From: Stenotrophomonas indicatrix
Lineage (GTDB): Bacteria > Pseudomonadota > Gammaproteobacteria > Xanthomonadales > Xanthomonadaceae
Assembly: GCF_002750975.1 (NCBI RefSeq)
Contig: NZ_PEJS01000001.1
Location: 1,860,001 to 1,924,000 of the forward strand
Direction: 5' to 3'
Length of the DNA stretch: 64,000 nt
Under the pieces are notes generated by a model. That model was not told where the DNA came from. It did no database searches and saw only the letters and a program-made list of their open reading frames with translations. The first letter of the stretch is position 1. Each line of letters starts with the position of its first letter. The position numbers and the translations under genes are program-made. Below, piece by piece: positions 35,838 to 44,002 of this stretch.

Positions 35838-36596
35838 TCAGTTCCTGCCGCCCGCGACGGCGGTATTCGCTGCGCGCAGGCGTCGCTGCTTCTCGGCGAT
35901 CAGGCGGCGCATGTTGTGCAGCGATGCCAGCATCAGATAGGCGCCCTCCAGGTAGCCGGCGCGGTTGAGTTCGGCCAGCGCCGCACCCTCCAGCAGCGCG
36001 AGGCGGTCACGGTCGACCGCGTGCAGGCCGTTGACGCCGACCCGATGCTCAGCGTCGATCCGCACATCCAGCGTGATCGGTTGGATCAACCCTTTCGCGT
36101 CGAGCGTGGCGAACATGTCCGCGGCAAAGGCATGGCCGTCGTGGATGCCGCGCAGCACCCCGGCGATATGGTCCAGATAGGGCGAGTTACCGCCCTGTGG
36201 CAGGAACACCGGCTCGCCGTGCATTGCGGTCACGCGCGGATGATCCAGATCCACGTGCAACACCGCTTCCCGGGTAAGCGCACCATCGATGTGCCCTTCC
36301 TGGAAACCGATCAGGAATGGCCCTTTCGCCGCGGCGCCGGGCAGGTAGGAGGCGTTCCAGCGACCGTCCTGCAGGAACAGGTTCTCGTGCTGTTCGAACC
36401 CCAGCAGGGCCACCGCCTGCCAGCCGCCCGTGGCGGGGTCCTTGCGCAGGAAGATGGGATATTCACGCTGCAGTTCGGCGAACTCGCTCGGATAGGCCGG
36501 CACCATGCCCACCGCGTCGCCGAACTCGGCGCCGAAGCCGGTGGCCACACGCAGGTCCCGATGGGCAATGTTGTTGAGCATTTCGTAACGCGACAT
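35838..36596 (-). CDS. SapC family protein
   Basis: A 252-residue SapC-type protein, named after the Campylobacter surface-layer associated family. Recognisable segments are MSRYEMLNNIAHRDLRV, EFAELQREYPIFLRKDPATGGWQAVALLGFE, ENLFLQDGRWNASYLPG and ALLEGAALAELNRAGYLEGAYLMLASLHNMRRLI. There is no signal peptide. The ATG at 36596 is chosen because the residues before it are Pro/Arg-rich and unlike the family. It lies 65 bp after the TonB receptor gene and is followed directly by the cupin gene. In Xanthomonadaceae and Caulobacterales it accompanies TonB receptors, but its biochemical role is not established. Confidence 0.9.
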   Translation of the reverse strand: MSRYEMLNNIAHRDLRVATGFGAEFGDAVGMVPAYPSEFAELQREYPIFLRKDPATGGWQAVALLGFEQHENLFLQDGRWNASYLPGAAAKGPFLIGFQEGHIDGALTREAVLHVDLDHPRVTAMHGEPVFLPQGGNSPYLDHIAGVLRGIHDGHAFAADMFATLDAKGLIQPITLDVRIDAEHRVGVNGLHAVDRDRLALLEGAALAELNRAGYLEGAYLMLASLHNMRRLIAEKQRRLRAANTAVAGGRN

Positions 36597-36661
36597 GGTG
36601 TTGTCCAATCCGTCAGCAGCCTGGAACGGGTGCCGCTGCCGTGGCAGCGGCACCCCACGGT

Positions 36662-39600
36662 TCAGAACCTGTAACGCACGCCCAGCATGTAACGCGGGCT
36701 CTGGTCGGCCAGCTTCACGATCATCTGCGAGGTACGCGAACGCCAGCGCACATCCTCACCGGTCAGGTTGATCGCCTCCAGGCCAAACGACCAGTGGTCA
36801 TCCAGGGTGTAGTTCACGCTGAGATCCCACTGCTCATACGCCTCCACATAGTACGGATTGCGGCTGGCTCCCTGGTTGGCCAGGATCAGGTACTGGTCAC
36901 GCCAGTTCCACGCCAGTCGTACCGACCAACCGTACTTCTCGTACATCAGCATCGCATTGGCCGTGTCGCTCAGTCCCGTGAGCGAGAACTGGTCGATGCC
37001 CGGGTCGCCTGCGTTGTTGAAGCCCACATCGCCATTGACCAGGGTGTAGTTGGCCAGGACGCCGAAGCCGGTATCGCCGAAGAAGTATTGCCCACCCAGT
37101 TCCCAGCCGTGGAGCTTGGCCTTGTTCTGGTTGATGGGACGATTGACGTTGAACTGGTACAGCGGATCACCGGCCGTACCGTACAGGTCGTAGGCTGCTT
37201 CAGTGGCCAGCACCTGGGCGTCGGTACCGTTGTAGGCGCCCAACCCGGCGGGATTGTTGCGCAGCAGGGCCAGGGCGGTGAACAGCGAGGTGTCATTGGC
37301 CGAGCACGCCGCTGCATTGGCAGCGCCGACCTGTGTGACGCAGGCACCGCTGGTGAGGAACGCCAGCGCCGCCTGCGCATCCGGACCGGCGGTAGGATCG
37401 CGCAGGCCGTACAGATTCTCCTGGACAATGGTGTTGCCGACGAAATTGTCGACCGATTTGTTCCAGTAGGTCAGCGAGACGTAGCTCGCATCGGCGAAGT
37501 ACCACTCCAGCGCCAGATCCAGGTTGTCCGATTCCAGCGGTTTCAGCTGCGGGTTCTGTGCGGTACCGCTGGCCCGCGAGGACGGGTCGATGAGGACCGA
37601 GCCGAACGGTTGCTGGGCGGTCGGGCCGGCATACAGGTTGCCGATCGGCGCGCGTGCGATGCTCTTGCCGAATGAGACACGCCCCTTCAGATCCTCACGA
37701 AGATCGATGCTGAAGTCCAGATTGGGCAGGATGTAGCTGTAGCTGTTCTTCTCGGTGAACGGCTGTTGTTCGTCGGACAACACCACGCGAAAGTCATTGT
37801 TGGATTGCCACTCGATGGCTTCCGGGATGGCGATGTTCGAGGTGGAGACAACGTCGGTGGTTTCATAGCGCACACCCAGGCGGGTATTGGTTCGCATGCC
37901 GCCCAGCTCACCATCCAGCTCCACCTGGAAGTAGGCTGACTTCGTCTTCTCTTCCACCAGGTTATCGGCGGCGCGCTGCGGGCTCACGCCGAGATTGGCG
38001 CCATAGTTGTCCGCCGCCCACTGCGCGAGGCGACCTGCGTCGCCGCGCCAGGCCGTGAAGCTGTTGGCATTGAAGTCGTTGAACAGCCCGACGATGTTGA
38101 CCGGCTGCAGCAGGTCCATCAGCCCGTTGGCAACATCCCCGTCAACGTTGGCCACGCCCCAATCGCCCAGGGTGTTGTAATTCTCCGCTGCCTGGATGCG
38201 GTGGGTGGTCTGCTTGCTCGAGTCCACGCCAAACTGGAAGCGCCCCTTGTCGAAGCTCCACTCACCGTCGACACGCCCCTGCTTGATCTCGCTGATCTGG
38301 GTCTGCGAGTTGATTCGCAATACCTGCGAACCGATCTCGCCCGGCGCGAAGCCCGGATTGACCACGCCATTGGTATTGGCGATGGCGTCGGCCGTGCTCG
38401 GGTACCAGACCTGGGTGCCCACCGGCAGGCCGTTGTTGAAGACCATTTCCTGCACCCATGACCCACCGCAATGCGGTCCGGCGGTGCAGTTGTTGGTGCC
38501 GGCGATGCTGCTGAAGATGGAGCCGCCACCAGTGAGCGGATCGTTCGGGCGGCTTTCGTTCTTCGAGTTGTGCGCATCGAAGCTGAGCTTGAAGCGGTCG
38601 GTCACATTCCAGACCGCGTTCAGGCCGAGCGAACCCAGCTTGTACTTCTGCATGCTGCGCTGCTGCTCAAGGCCGAAGTCCTTGGTGCCGGCGATTTCAC
38701 GGATGTAGATCGGCGTGGCAACCGCACCACTGGTATCGAATTCGACGTCGGTGTAGTTGCTGTTCTGCAGCCACATGCCCTGCTCGCCACGATTTTCAGT
38801 GATCTCGTTGGTCGAATAGGTGTAATCCAGGGTCAAGGTCACCGCATCGGTCGGCGCGAACTGCAGCACGGCCTGGCCGTTGATGCGCTCACGCTCGAAT
38901 TCGGAGAAGGCATAGCGCAGGTCGTTCGGCCGCGCATACAGCGCACCGATCGCCGGCGCATTGACCACCCTCGGGTTGCCCGGCATCGTGCCGGTCCACG
39001 GCTGCACGTTCCAGTAGTTGTCGGTGGCCTGCACCGAACCGCCCTTGCGTTTCTGGTAGCTGGCGCTCACGCCCACGCCGACGGTCTTGTCGGGATTGGT
39101 GTAACTGAAGATGCCGGACAGTTCCGGCGTCAGGTCGTCGCCGAACGGCTGGCTGCGGTCGGAGACGGCCTTCGCCCCGGCACTGGCGACGATGCCCTCG
39201 TGGTCGAACGGCCGCGAGGTCAGGATGTTGATGGTGGCACCGATGCCACCGCTGGGCACATTGGCCTGGCTGGTCTTGTAGACCTCGATGCCATTGATGG
39301 CTTCAGCGGCCAACTGGGCGAAGTTGAAGGCACGGGTGCCGCCGTCGACACCACCGATGGCGACCTGCCCCGACGCACCGAACGCATCGGCGCCGGGCAT
39401 CTGCCGCCCGTTGAGCGTCACCATGTTGAACTGAGGGCCGAAACCACGCGCCGTTACCTGTGCGCCCTCACCATCACGGCGCTCGATCGAGATGCCGGTG
39501 ATGCGCTGCAGGGATTCGGCCAGGTTGGTATCGGGGAACTTGCCGATGTCCTCCGCACTGATCGCATCCACCACGCCGGCCGAATCACGCTTGATGTCCA

Positions 39601-39793
39601 TGGCCTGGCTGAGGCTGTTGCGGATGCCGGTGACCTGCACGGTGTCCAGCTGCGTCGGGCTGGGCGGGTTCTGCTGCCCGGCGACGGGTGCCGGTGTTGA
39701 CGCCTCTTGTGCGAATGCGGGATTGATGACCAGGACGCCACCGACAAAGGTGAACATGGCCCTGGAAGTGAACTTCGCCAGCGTCCGGCTCAT
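36662..39793 (-). CDS. TonB-dependent outer-membrane receptor (xylan oligosaccharides)
   Basis: A 1043-residue receptor of the TonB-Xanth-Caul type. After the signal peptide (INPAFA|QEAS) comes the plug (TQLDTVQVTGIRNSLSQAMDIKR, DTNLAESLQRITGISIERRDGEG, RGFGPQFNMVTLNGRQMPG), then a 22-strand barrel that ends in MLGVRYRF with the terminal Phe needed for membrane insertion. The start at 39793 has GGAGGG before it. It should import large xylo-oligosaccharides across the outer membrane using TonB-ExbBD energy. It is the first gene of the receptor-SapC-cupin-halogenase operon. A xyl-box lies at 40032-40045, about 240 bp upstream, beyond a C9 run. Substrate is assigned by context. Confidence 0.94.
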   Translation of the reverse strand: MSRTLAKFTSRAMFTFVGGVLVINPAFAQEASTPAPVAGQQNPPSPTQLDTVQVTGIRNSLSQAMDIKRDSAGVVDAISAEDIGKFPDTNLAESLQRITGISIERRDGEGAQVTARGFGPQFNMVTLNGRQMPGADAFGASGQVAIGGVDGGTRAFNFAQLAAEAINGIEVYKTSQANVPSGGIGATINILTSRPFDHEGIVASAGAKAVSDRSQPFGDDLTPELSGIFSYTNPDKTVGVGVSASYQKRKGGSVQATDNYWNVQPWTGTMPGNPRVVNAPAIGALYARPNDLRYAFSEFERERINGQAVLQFAPTDAVTLTLDYTYSTNEITENRGEQGMWLQNSNYTDVEFDTSGAVATPIYIREIAGTKDFGLEQQRSMQKYKLGSLGLNAVWNVTDRFKLSFDAHNSKNESRPNDPLTGGGSIFSSIAGTNNCTAGPHCGGSWVQEMVFNNGLPVGTQVWYPSTADAIANTNGVVNPGFAPGEIGSQVLRINSQTQISEIKQGRVDGEWSFDKGRFQFGVDSSKQTTHRIQAAENYNTLGDWGVANVDGDVANGLMDLLQPVNIVGLFNDFNANSFTAWRGDAGRLAQWAADNYGANLGVSPQRAADNLVEEKTKSAYFQVELDGELGGMRTNTRLGVRYETTDVVSTSNIAIPEAIEWQSNNDFRVVLSDEQQPFTEKNSYSYILPNLDFSIDLREDLKGRVSFGKSIARAPIGNLYAGPTAQQPFGSVLIDPSSRASGTAQNPQLKPLESDNLDLALEWYFADASYVSLTYWNKSVDNFVGNTIVQENLYGLRDPTAGPDAQAALAFLTSGACVTQVGAANAAACSANDTSLFTALALLRNNPAGLGAYNGTDAQVLATEAAYDLYGTAGDPLYQFNVNRPINQNKAKLHGWELGGQYFFGDTGFGVLANYTLVNGDVGFNNAGDPGIDQFSLTGLSDTANAMLMYEKYGWSVRLAWNWRDQYLILANQGASRNPYYVEAYEQWDLSVNYTLDDHWSFGLEAINLTGEDVRWRSRTSQMIVKLADQSPRYMLGVRYRF

Positions 39794-39996
39794 CGACGAG
39801 CCCTCCGGCCTGGGGTACGACGGAAAGTAGCAGCGCTCATGACTCTCCCCTCTGACATACGATCGAATGGATGTACCGCCCCTCCTGGGGGCACGTACGG
39901 GCGACGCCCGTCTTCCACACCGAACATCGCAGTGCGCTTTGCACCCACTGCGACTCAAACTCGCTTTCAGACTTGCCGGAACAGCCGCGCGGTAAA

Positions 39997-40005
39997 GGGG
40001 GGGGG
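39997..40005. repeat. Nine-base G homopolymer in the receptor leader
   Basis: Nine consecutive G on the plus strand (C9 on the receptor's sense strand), 27 bp from the xyl-box and about 200 bp before the receptor ATG. It lies where it would be transcribed or would space promoter elements. Such runs change length readily by slippage. Confidence 0.7.
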
Positions 40006-40031
40006 CATCCGCTGGCCTTACACCGGCTCAG

Positions 40032-40045
40032 TGGTAGCGCTACCA
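40032..40045. promoter_or_regulatory. xylR: Perfect xyl-box operator between receptor and XylR
   Basis: TGGTAGCGCTACCA is a perfect 14-bp palindrome, identical to the xyl-box of Xanthomonas XylR. It is 72 bp upstream of the LacI gene start at 40117 and on the receptor side of the shared region, so it can control both the receptor operon and the regulator itself. Confidence 0.92.
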
Positions 40046-40116
40046 TCGCGTCACGGCGCAGACTACTCATCCGCAATCGCGCTTGTCATCATGCAGCGCA
40101 GCAAAGGAATCCAGCC

Positions 40117-41238
40117 TTGAAAAACGGCCATAAAGCGGTCCGTCGAAAAGCAAGCGCCATCACCATCGATGACGTCGCTGCCCATGCCGGTGTTTCCGCC
40201 ATGACGGTGTCACGCGTCATCAACGGCCATGCCGGGGTACGCGAAGGCAACCGCGAACGCGTCCTGCGCAGCGTACTGGCGCTGGACTACCGGCCCAACC
40301 CTGCTGCCTCCGCCCTGGCTGCGGCGCAGCACACCTGCATCGCCCTGATCTACACCAACCCCAGCTCCAGCTACCTGCGCGAACTGCTGGTCGGCGCGCT
40401 GCGTGGTTCCACCCGGTCGGCGGCGCAGCTGGTCATCGCTGCCTGGGATGAGCTGGGCACCCCGGCGCGTCGCGAGGCGGCGCGGCAACTCGCCACCACC
40501 GTGGCAGGCGTGATTCTTCCGCCGCCGCTGTGTGAATCGAAGGACATCGTCGAGGTATTCGTCAACGCGGGCATTCCCGTCGTCTCCATCGCCTCCAGCC
40601 GCTTCAGCGACAGGATCTCCTGCGTGCGCATCGACGACCGCCAGGCCAGCCATGACATGGTGTCGCACCTCATCGCCCACGGTCATACCCGCATCGGCTA
40701 TATCAAGGGCGACCCGAACCAGACCGCCAGCGCGCACCGCTGGCAGGGCTACCGGGATGCACTGGCCAATGCCGGCATCGGCTACGACGACGCGCTCGTG
40801 CAACCCGGCTGCTTCACCTACCGTTCCGGCCTGGAGGCAGCCGAGCGGCTGCTGTCCCAGGGCCCGCCACCCAGTGCGATCTTCGCCAGCAACGATGACA
40901 TGGCATCGGCGGTTGTTTCAGTAGCCCACCGCCGCGGCCTGCAGGTGCCGGGGGATCTTTCGGTGGTGGGCTTCGACGACACCTCCGCCGCGACAATGGT
41001 GTGGCCGGAACTGACCACCATCCATCAGCCGGTCGCAGAGATGGCGGACAACGCGATAGACATCCTGCTGCGGGAAATGCGCCGCCCCGCGTCTTCAAGG
41101 CGCGCCACCGTCAACCACGTGCTTGCGCACCAGTTGATCACGCGCGCCTCGGTATCGGCACCGCAGCTGTCCTCTGCAAGCCGGGCATCCCGGATCGCAA
41201 CGCGGCAAGCCCCGGACATCGATGGACAAGGGGGCTGA
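40117..41238 (+). CDS. xylR: LacI-family repressor, probable XylR
   Basis: A 373-residue LacI regulator starting at TTG 40117, preceded by AAAGGAA. The helix-turn-helix is ITIDDVAAHAGVSAMTVSRVINGH and the hinge LDYRPNPAASALAAAQ. The sensor domain runs from IALIYTNPSSSYLREL to VVGFDDTSAATMVWPELTTIHQP. A 30-residue tail rich in Ser, Arg and Ala follows. It is divergent from the TonB receptor, with a perfect xyl-box between them, so it is the best candidate for the xyl-box repressor that also controls xylB. It is closely similar over its whole length to the regulator at 25233; the two may read the same operator or divide the regulon. Ligand unknown, probably xylose or a xylo-oligosaccharide. Confidence 0.93.
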   Translation: MKNGHKAVRRKASAITIDDVAAHAGVSAMTVSRVINGHAGVREGNRERVLRSVLALDYRPNPAASALAAAQHTCIALIYTNPSSSYLRELLVGALRGSTRSAAQLVIAAWDELGTPARREAARQLATTVAGVILPPPLCESKDIVEVFVNAGIPVVSIASSRFSDRISCVRIDDRQASHDMVSHLIAHGHTRIGYIKGDPNQTASAHRWQGYRDALANAGIGYDDALVQPGCFTYRSGLEAAERLLSQGPPPSAIFASNDDMASAVVSVAHRRGLQVPGDLSVVGFDDTSAATMVWPELTTIHQPVAEMADNAIDILLREMRRPASSRRATVNHVLAHQLITRASVSAPQLSSASRASRIATRQAPDIDGQGG

Positions 41239-41262
41239 AGCACCCGCCGGGTCCCGGCCGGC

Positions 41263-41688
41263 CTACAGCCGACGCATCATCAGCTGGGCGGAGCCTGGGC
41301 ACAGTTCACTGAACTGCGTCGACGCAGCGATGAATCCCGGTGCTGCATCACGCGCGACACGCTCATAGCCAAGCTGCTCGAAGAACGGTGCTGCCGTGGT
41401 CGTGAGAAGGAACACGGTCCTGCCACCCGCCGCCTTGGCATGCTGCTCCAGTTCCACCACCAGTTGCCGCCCCAGGCCCCTGCCCTGCGACATCGGCTGG
41501 ATCGCCAACGAGCGCAGGAGCACGACGTCGCGGCTCGACTCATAGCCCACGCAACCGAGCAGCTCTCCATTCAACGACGCTGCCAGAAAGGCGATCGGCC
41601 TGCCTGCACGCAGATCCTCCGTAGGCAGGCCGCTGGCCTCCAGCAGGGCCAGCACGTCGGCAGACAACGCTGTCTCCATCACTCGCAT
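41263..41688 (-). CDS. arsN2: GNAT acetyltransferase, ArsN2-like
   Basis: A 141-residue GNAT N-acetyltransferase. The acetyl-CoA loop is visible as SLAIQPMSQGRGLGRQLVVELEQHA, followed by VFLLTTTAAPFFEQLGYERVARD. The end, GFIAASTQFSELCPGSAQLMMRR, resembles the ArsN2 arsenic-resistance family. ArsN-type enzymes acetylate organoarsenicals such as phosphinothricin-like or trivalent compounds. No other ars gene is adjacent; the ArsB-family gene is 30 kb away. The start is uncertain: ATG 41688 is used, but a GTG at 41751 in the same frame would add 21 residues and overlap the gene upstream by 11 bp. Confidence 0.8.
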   Translation of the reverse strand: MRVMETALSADVLALLEASGLPTEDLRAGRPIAFLAASLNGELLGCVGYESSRDVVLLRSLAIQPMSQGRGLGRQLVVELEQHAKAAGGRTVFLLTTTAAPFFEQLGYERVARDAAPGFIAASTQFSELCPGSAQLMMRRL

Positions 41689-41740
41689 GCGGCAGCTCTC
41701 GCTTTGGTCCGGCCAGGCGACCTGCAGCGGCGACAGGGGC

Positions 41741-42205
41741 TCATCGCCCACTCCGCGCGGCGTGGGCGCGGTCGCTGGTGGACGCCGCCTGCTGGCAGGG
41801 AAGCGCAGTCTCCAGCGATTCAATGACCAGAGATGCGGCATCCTGATGCAGTCGTTCGGCGGGTAGCTGCCGGATGTGCGAAGACACACGGTCGACCAGT
41901 TCATGGGGGAGAATATGTCCCTGGCCACACCACTGCCCTCGGCCTGTATCCGCAACGCCCTGGATGTAGGCGCCCGCGCGGGCGCTCGCCAGGTTCCGGC
42001 ACTGATCGCCGCTGCAGAATCCGTCTTCACCCCTGCCCTGCAGGAGCTTGGCCAACTCTGCTCCGCTCACGAACCAGGTGCGCGTGACAGGCGCTGTCTG
42101 CGCCAGCGCAGATCCGGCCAGCATGCAGAAGCAGACTACAAGGGCGCCGGGCAAGCAGCGTGCTCTCCTGCTGACTGGATCCCTGCGGGTGCCTGTGCTT
42201 GTCAT
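41741..42205 (-). CDS. Rap1a/Tai-family immunity-like secreted protein
   Basis: A 154-residue protein with a signal peptide (AGSALAQ|TAP). The mature part VSGAELAKLLQGRGEDGFCSGDQCRNLASARAGAYIQGVAD... WCGQGHILPHELVDRV... ALPC has the spacing and conserved cysteines of the Rap1a/Tai domain, whose founding members are periplasmic immunity proteins against type VI secretion amidases. The ATG directly follows the stop of the gene upstream (TAG-ATG) and has AGGAGAAC before it, so the two are translationally coupled. No effector or T6SS gene is in the window. The last 15 residues are low in similarity. Family assignment is fairly sure; an immunity role is inference. Confidence 0.8.
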   Translation of the reverse strand: MTSTGTRRDPVSRRARCLPGALVVCFCMLAGSALAQTAPVTRTWFVSGAELAKLLQGRGEDGFCSGDQCRNLASARAGAYIQGVADTGRGQWCGQGHILPHELVDRVSSHIRQLPAERLHQDAASLVIESLETALPCQQAASTSDRAHAARSGR

Positions 42206-42856
42206 CTAGTTCTCCTGGGCCGCATGACCGCGCTCCTGGATACGGTCGAACTGATTGCGTGGAGTGAACTGCGGGTCGTCCGCTCCGTCCAGCATGAGCT
42301 CGACCATTGCATCGAAGGTCGCAGCGGTCTCGCCGGCCTGCGCCGGCGTCATGAAGCCCGAATCGCCCTTGCCGGCGAGGTGGACCGCAGCAACCGTCTC
42401 CCGCTCACCGTCCTCGGCCCATAGGTAGTCGTGCACCAGTGCCACGCCGTGCTCGCCAGGCTCAAGGAAATCGGCGGCGCCCCGCGCCATCGCCAGAAAC
42501 ACGACCAGGTCATAGAGGTTCTCGGAATACGTCAGTGACCCTGCAACGAAGTCCGCCCCGGCCCGATCGTAGGCCGCAACCCTGATGTTCTCCGCCTGCG
42601 CCGATTCCAAGAGGGCGGCCAACGCGGCGCGATTGTCCGCATGCCGGGCCAGCATCGCAGTGCAATCGGAGAGGAATTCACCCAGCTCCACATCACTGGA
42701 CGCAGCCAGATCGACGCCGCCGGGCAGGCGCCACCGGCCGGCGATGGATCGCCAGTCATTCCACCTCGATGCTGCAGGCACCGGGGCCGCCAACCAGCGT
42801 GCAAGACGCTCGCGCGGCAGCTGCAGCCTGAGCAGGGCCGAATAGGGTTCGGACAT
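42206..42856 (-). CDS. Unrecognised 216-residue cytoplasmic protein coupled to the Rap1a-like gene
   Basis: Begins MSEPYSALLRLQLPRERLARWLAAPVPA at ATG 42856; a TTG at 42901 would add 15 residues. It has no signal peptide or membrane segment. A middle part (RAALAALLESAQAENIRVAAYDRAGADFVAGSLTYSENLYDLVVFLAMARGAADFLEPG) looks like a globular alpha/beta domain, followed by acidic stretches. No family is recognised with confidence. It ends one base before the Rap1a-like gene, so the two are made together. Possible roles are an immunity partner or adaptor; nothing in the sequence decides this. Confidence 0.7.
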   Translation of the reverse strand: MSEPYSALLRLQLPRERLARWLAAPVPAASRWNDWRSIAGRWRLPGGVDLAASSDVELGEFLSDCTAMLARHADNRAALAALLESAQAENIRVAAYDRAGADFVAGSLTYSENLYDLVVFLAMARGAADFLEPGEHGVALVHDYLWAEDGERETVAAVHLAGKGDSGFMTPAQAGETAATFDAMVELMLDGADDPQFTPRNQFDRIQERGHAAQEN

Positions 42857-42998
42857 GGCTCGCGCCCATTCTTTGATCTTCGACAGCTTGGCTTGTACCA
42901 AACAACGTCAGCCAAGCCAACTGCCGCTAGCGGGCACGTGCTGTTAACGCTCCCGCATTATGCTGACCGTCTCATTGGACTTCCGCGAGGTGCACCCC

Positions 42999-43277
42999 TT
43001 GACCAAGCTGCATACCCTGATGATCGCCGGCTGCCTGTCTGCCTTCAGCCCATTGGCCCTGGCTGAAACCGTGAACCTGACCAACAGCGCCGACGGTGCC
43101 AACCGCGAGGCCGGCATTGCTGCGGTCAAGAAAAAACTCCACGACGCGTGTACCGATCGCAAGGGCTCGCCCGACGCAGCGTCGTTCGAAGTGGTCTTTG
43201 AGAAGACCAGCGACAACCCGAACGTACCCAAGCCGTATTACGTGGACGGCAAGATGAAGTGCGAGTTGCCGGGGTGA
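42999..43277 (+). CDS. Small secreted protein of unknown function
   Basis: A 92-residue protein from TTG 42999, preceded by GAGG at a good distance. The signal peptide is LTKLHTLMIAGCLSAFSPLALA|ETV, and the mature part is about 70 residues (VNLTNSADGANREAGIAAVKKKLHDACTDRKGSPD... YYVDGKMKCELPG) with two cysteines that could pair in the periplasm. A start at 42960 would add a charged N-terminus and spoil the signal peptide. No known family is recognised. It is monocistronic and divergent from the gene at 42856. Confidence 0.65.
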   Translation: MTKLHTLMIAGCLSAFSPLALAETVNLTNSADGANREAGIAAVKKKLHDACTDRKGSPDAASFEVVFEKTSDNPNVPKPYYVDGKMKCELPG

Positions 43278-43355
43278 GAGCGCGATGTCAGCGGCGGTCG
43301 TGCCGCCATTACCCCGCGGCGGCTGCGTGCCGCCCGGGGGCCCGTGCCGGAATCC

Positions 43356-43703
43356 CTAGCGACGCAAGGCGTCGATGATCACGCCGGTGGCGATCTCCAC
43401 CAGCAGGTATTCCGTATCCGACTGCCGCACCCACCGCTGACCGCGGCCGGGATCGCGCAGACGGTAATGCGCGTAGTCGTCCACCCAGTAGCGGCGGTCA
43501 ACTTCGGCCCAGGGCAAGCGGTCACCGCGGCGCCATGCCTTTTTCTGCCAGCCCGGCGGCGGTGCGTCGCGGTTGTGGGGGCCGCCTGCGTGGGGCGGCG
43601 GTCCGTTGCCACGTGCATGGTGCGGCGGATCGGCCCAGGCGGGGACGGCCACCAGGGTGACTGCCGCACCCAGGGCAATGCCAAGCAAACGTCCGGTTTT
43701 CAT
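43356..43703 (-). CDS. RcnB-family periplasmic protein
   Basis: A 115-residue protein with a signal peptide (AVPAWA|DPP), a His/Pro/Gly-rich linker (PPHHARGNGPPPHAGGPHNRDAPPP) and the RcnB core WRRGDRLPWAEVDRRYWVDDYAHYRLRDPGRGQRWVRQ... YLLVEIATGVIIDALRR. RcnB proteins tune nickel and cobalt efflux in the periplasm in Escherichia coli; many relatives in other bacteria are of unknown role. The start ATG 43703 has GGGAG before it; a longer frame to 43826 lacks a signal. Monocistronic. Confidence 0.88.
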   Translation of the reverse strand: MKTGRLLGIALGAAVTLVAVPAWADPPHHARGNGPPPHAGGPHNRDAPPPGWQKKAWRRGDRLPWAEVDRRYWVDDYAHYRLRDPGRGQRWVRQSDTEYLLVEIATGVIIDALRR

Positions 43704-43836
43704 GGGGATACTCCCGGTCCAGCCGCGGTATGCGGCGTTGTGACCCGGAATATAGGGCAGCACCTGTGAATGAATCCGTGCACCCCGATCGGACCCGATG
43801 GGCGCCCACAAACCCGCAGTCAGCAATGCGGCGCCC

Positions 43837-44002
43837 TCACCCTCGAATCCGGGTGGAAGTCAGGCCCAATCGGCGGCGCAGCAATCGCCTGAGTGTCGCA
43901 GAATCGCCCAAGCCCACCTGCGTGGCCACTTCTTCCACCGAAAGCCTGCCGCTTTCCAGCATCAGCCGCGCCCGGTTCAAGCGCACCGACTGGATGAGCT
44001 GC
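43837..44002 (-). pseudogene. AraC-family regulator remnant (C-terminal helix-turn-helix only)
   Basis: Read on the minus strand, 43837-44002 encodes PQQLIQSVRLNRARLMLESGRLSVEEVATQVGLGDSATLRRLLRRRLGLTSTRIRG and a stop. This is the second helix-turn-helix and end of an AraC/GlxA-type activator. Upstream the frame is closed by a TGA about three codons before the match, and no N-terminal domain or first helix-turn-helix follows in any frame. The gene has been lost by truncation. The bases at 44003-44214 show no recognisable gene. Confidence 0.75.

Larger units (their letters stand above)
39794..40116. other. Divergent control region of the TonB receptor and the LacI regulator
   Basis: 323 bp between two divergent genes with no convincing gene of its own. 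It contains the xyl-box at 40032-40045 and a run of nine G (C on the receptor strand) at 39997-40005. The receptor leader is therefore about 200 nt long if transcription starts near the xyl-box. Confidence 0.75.
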
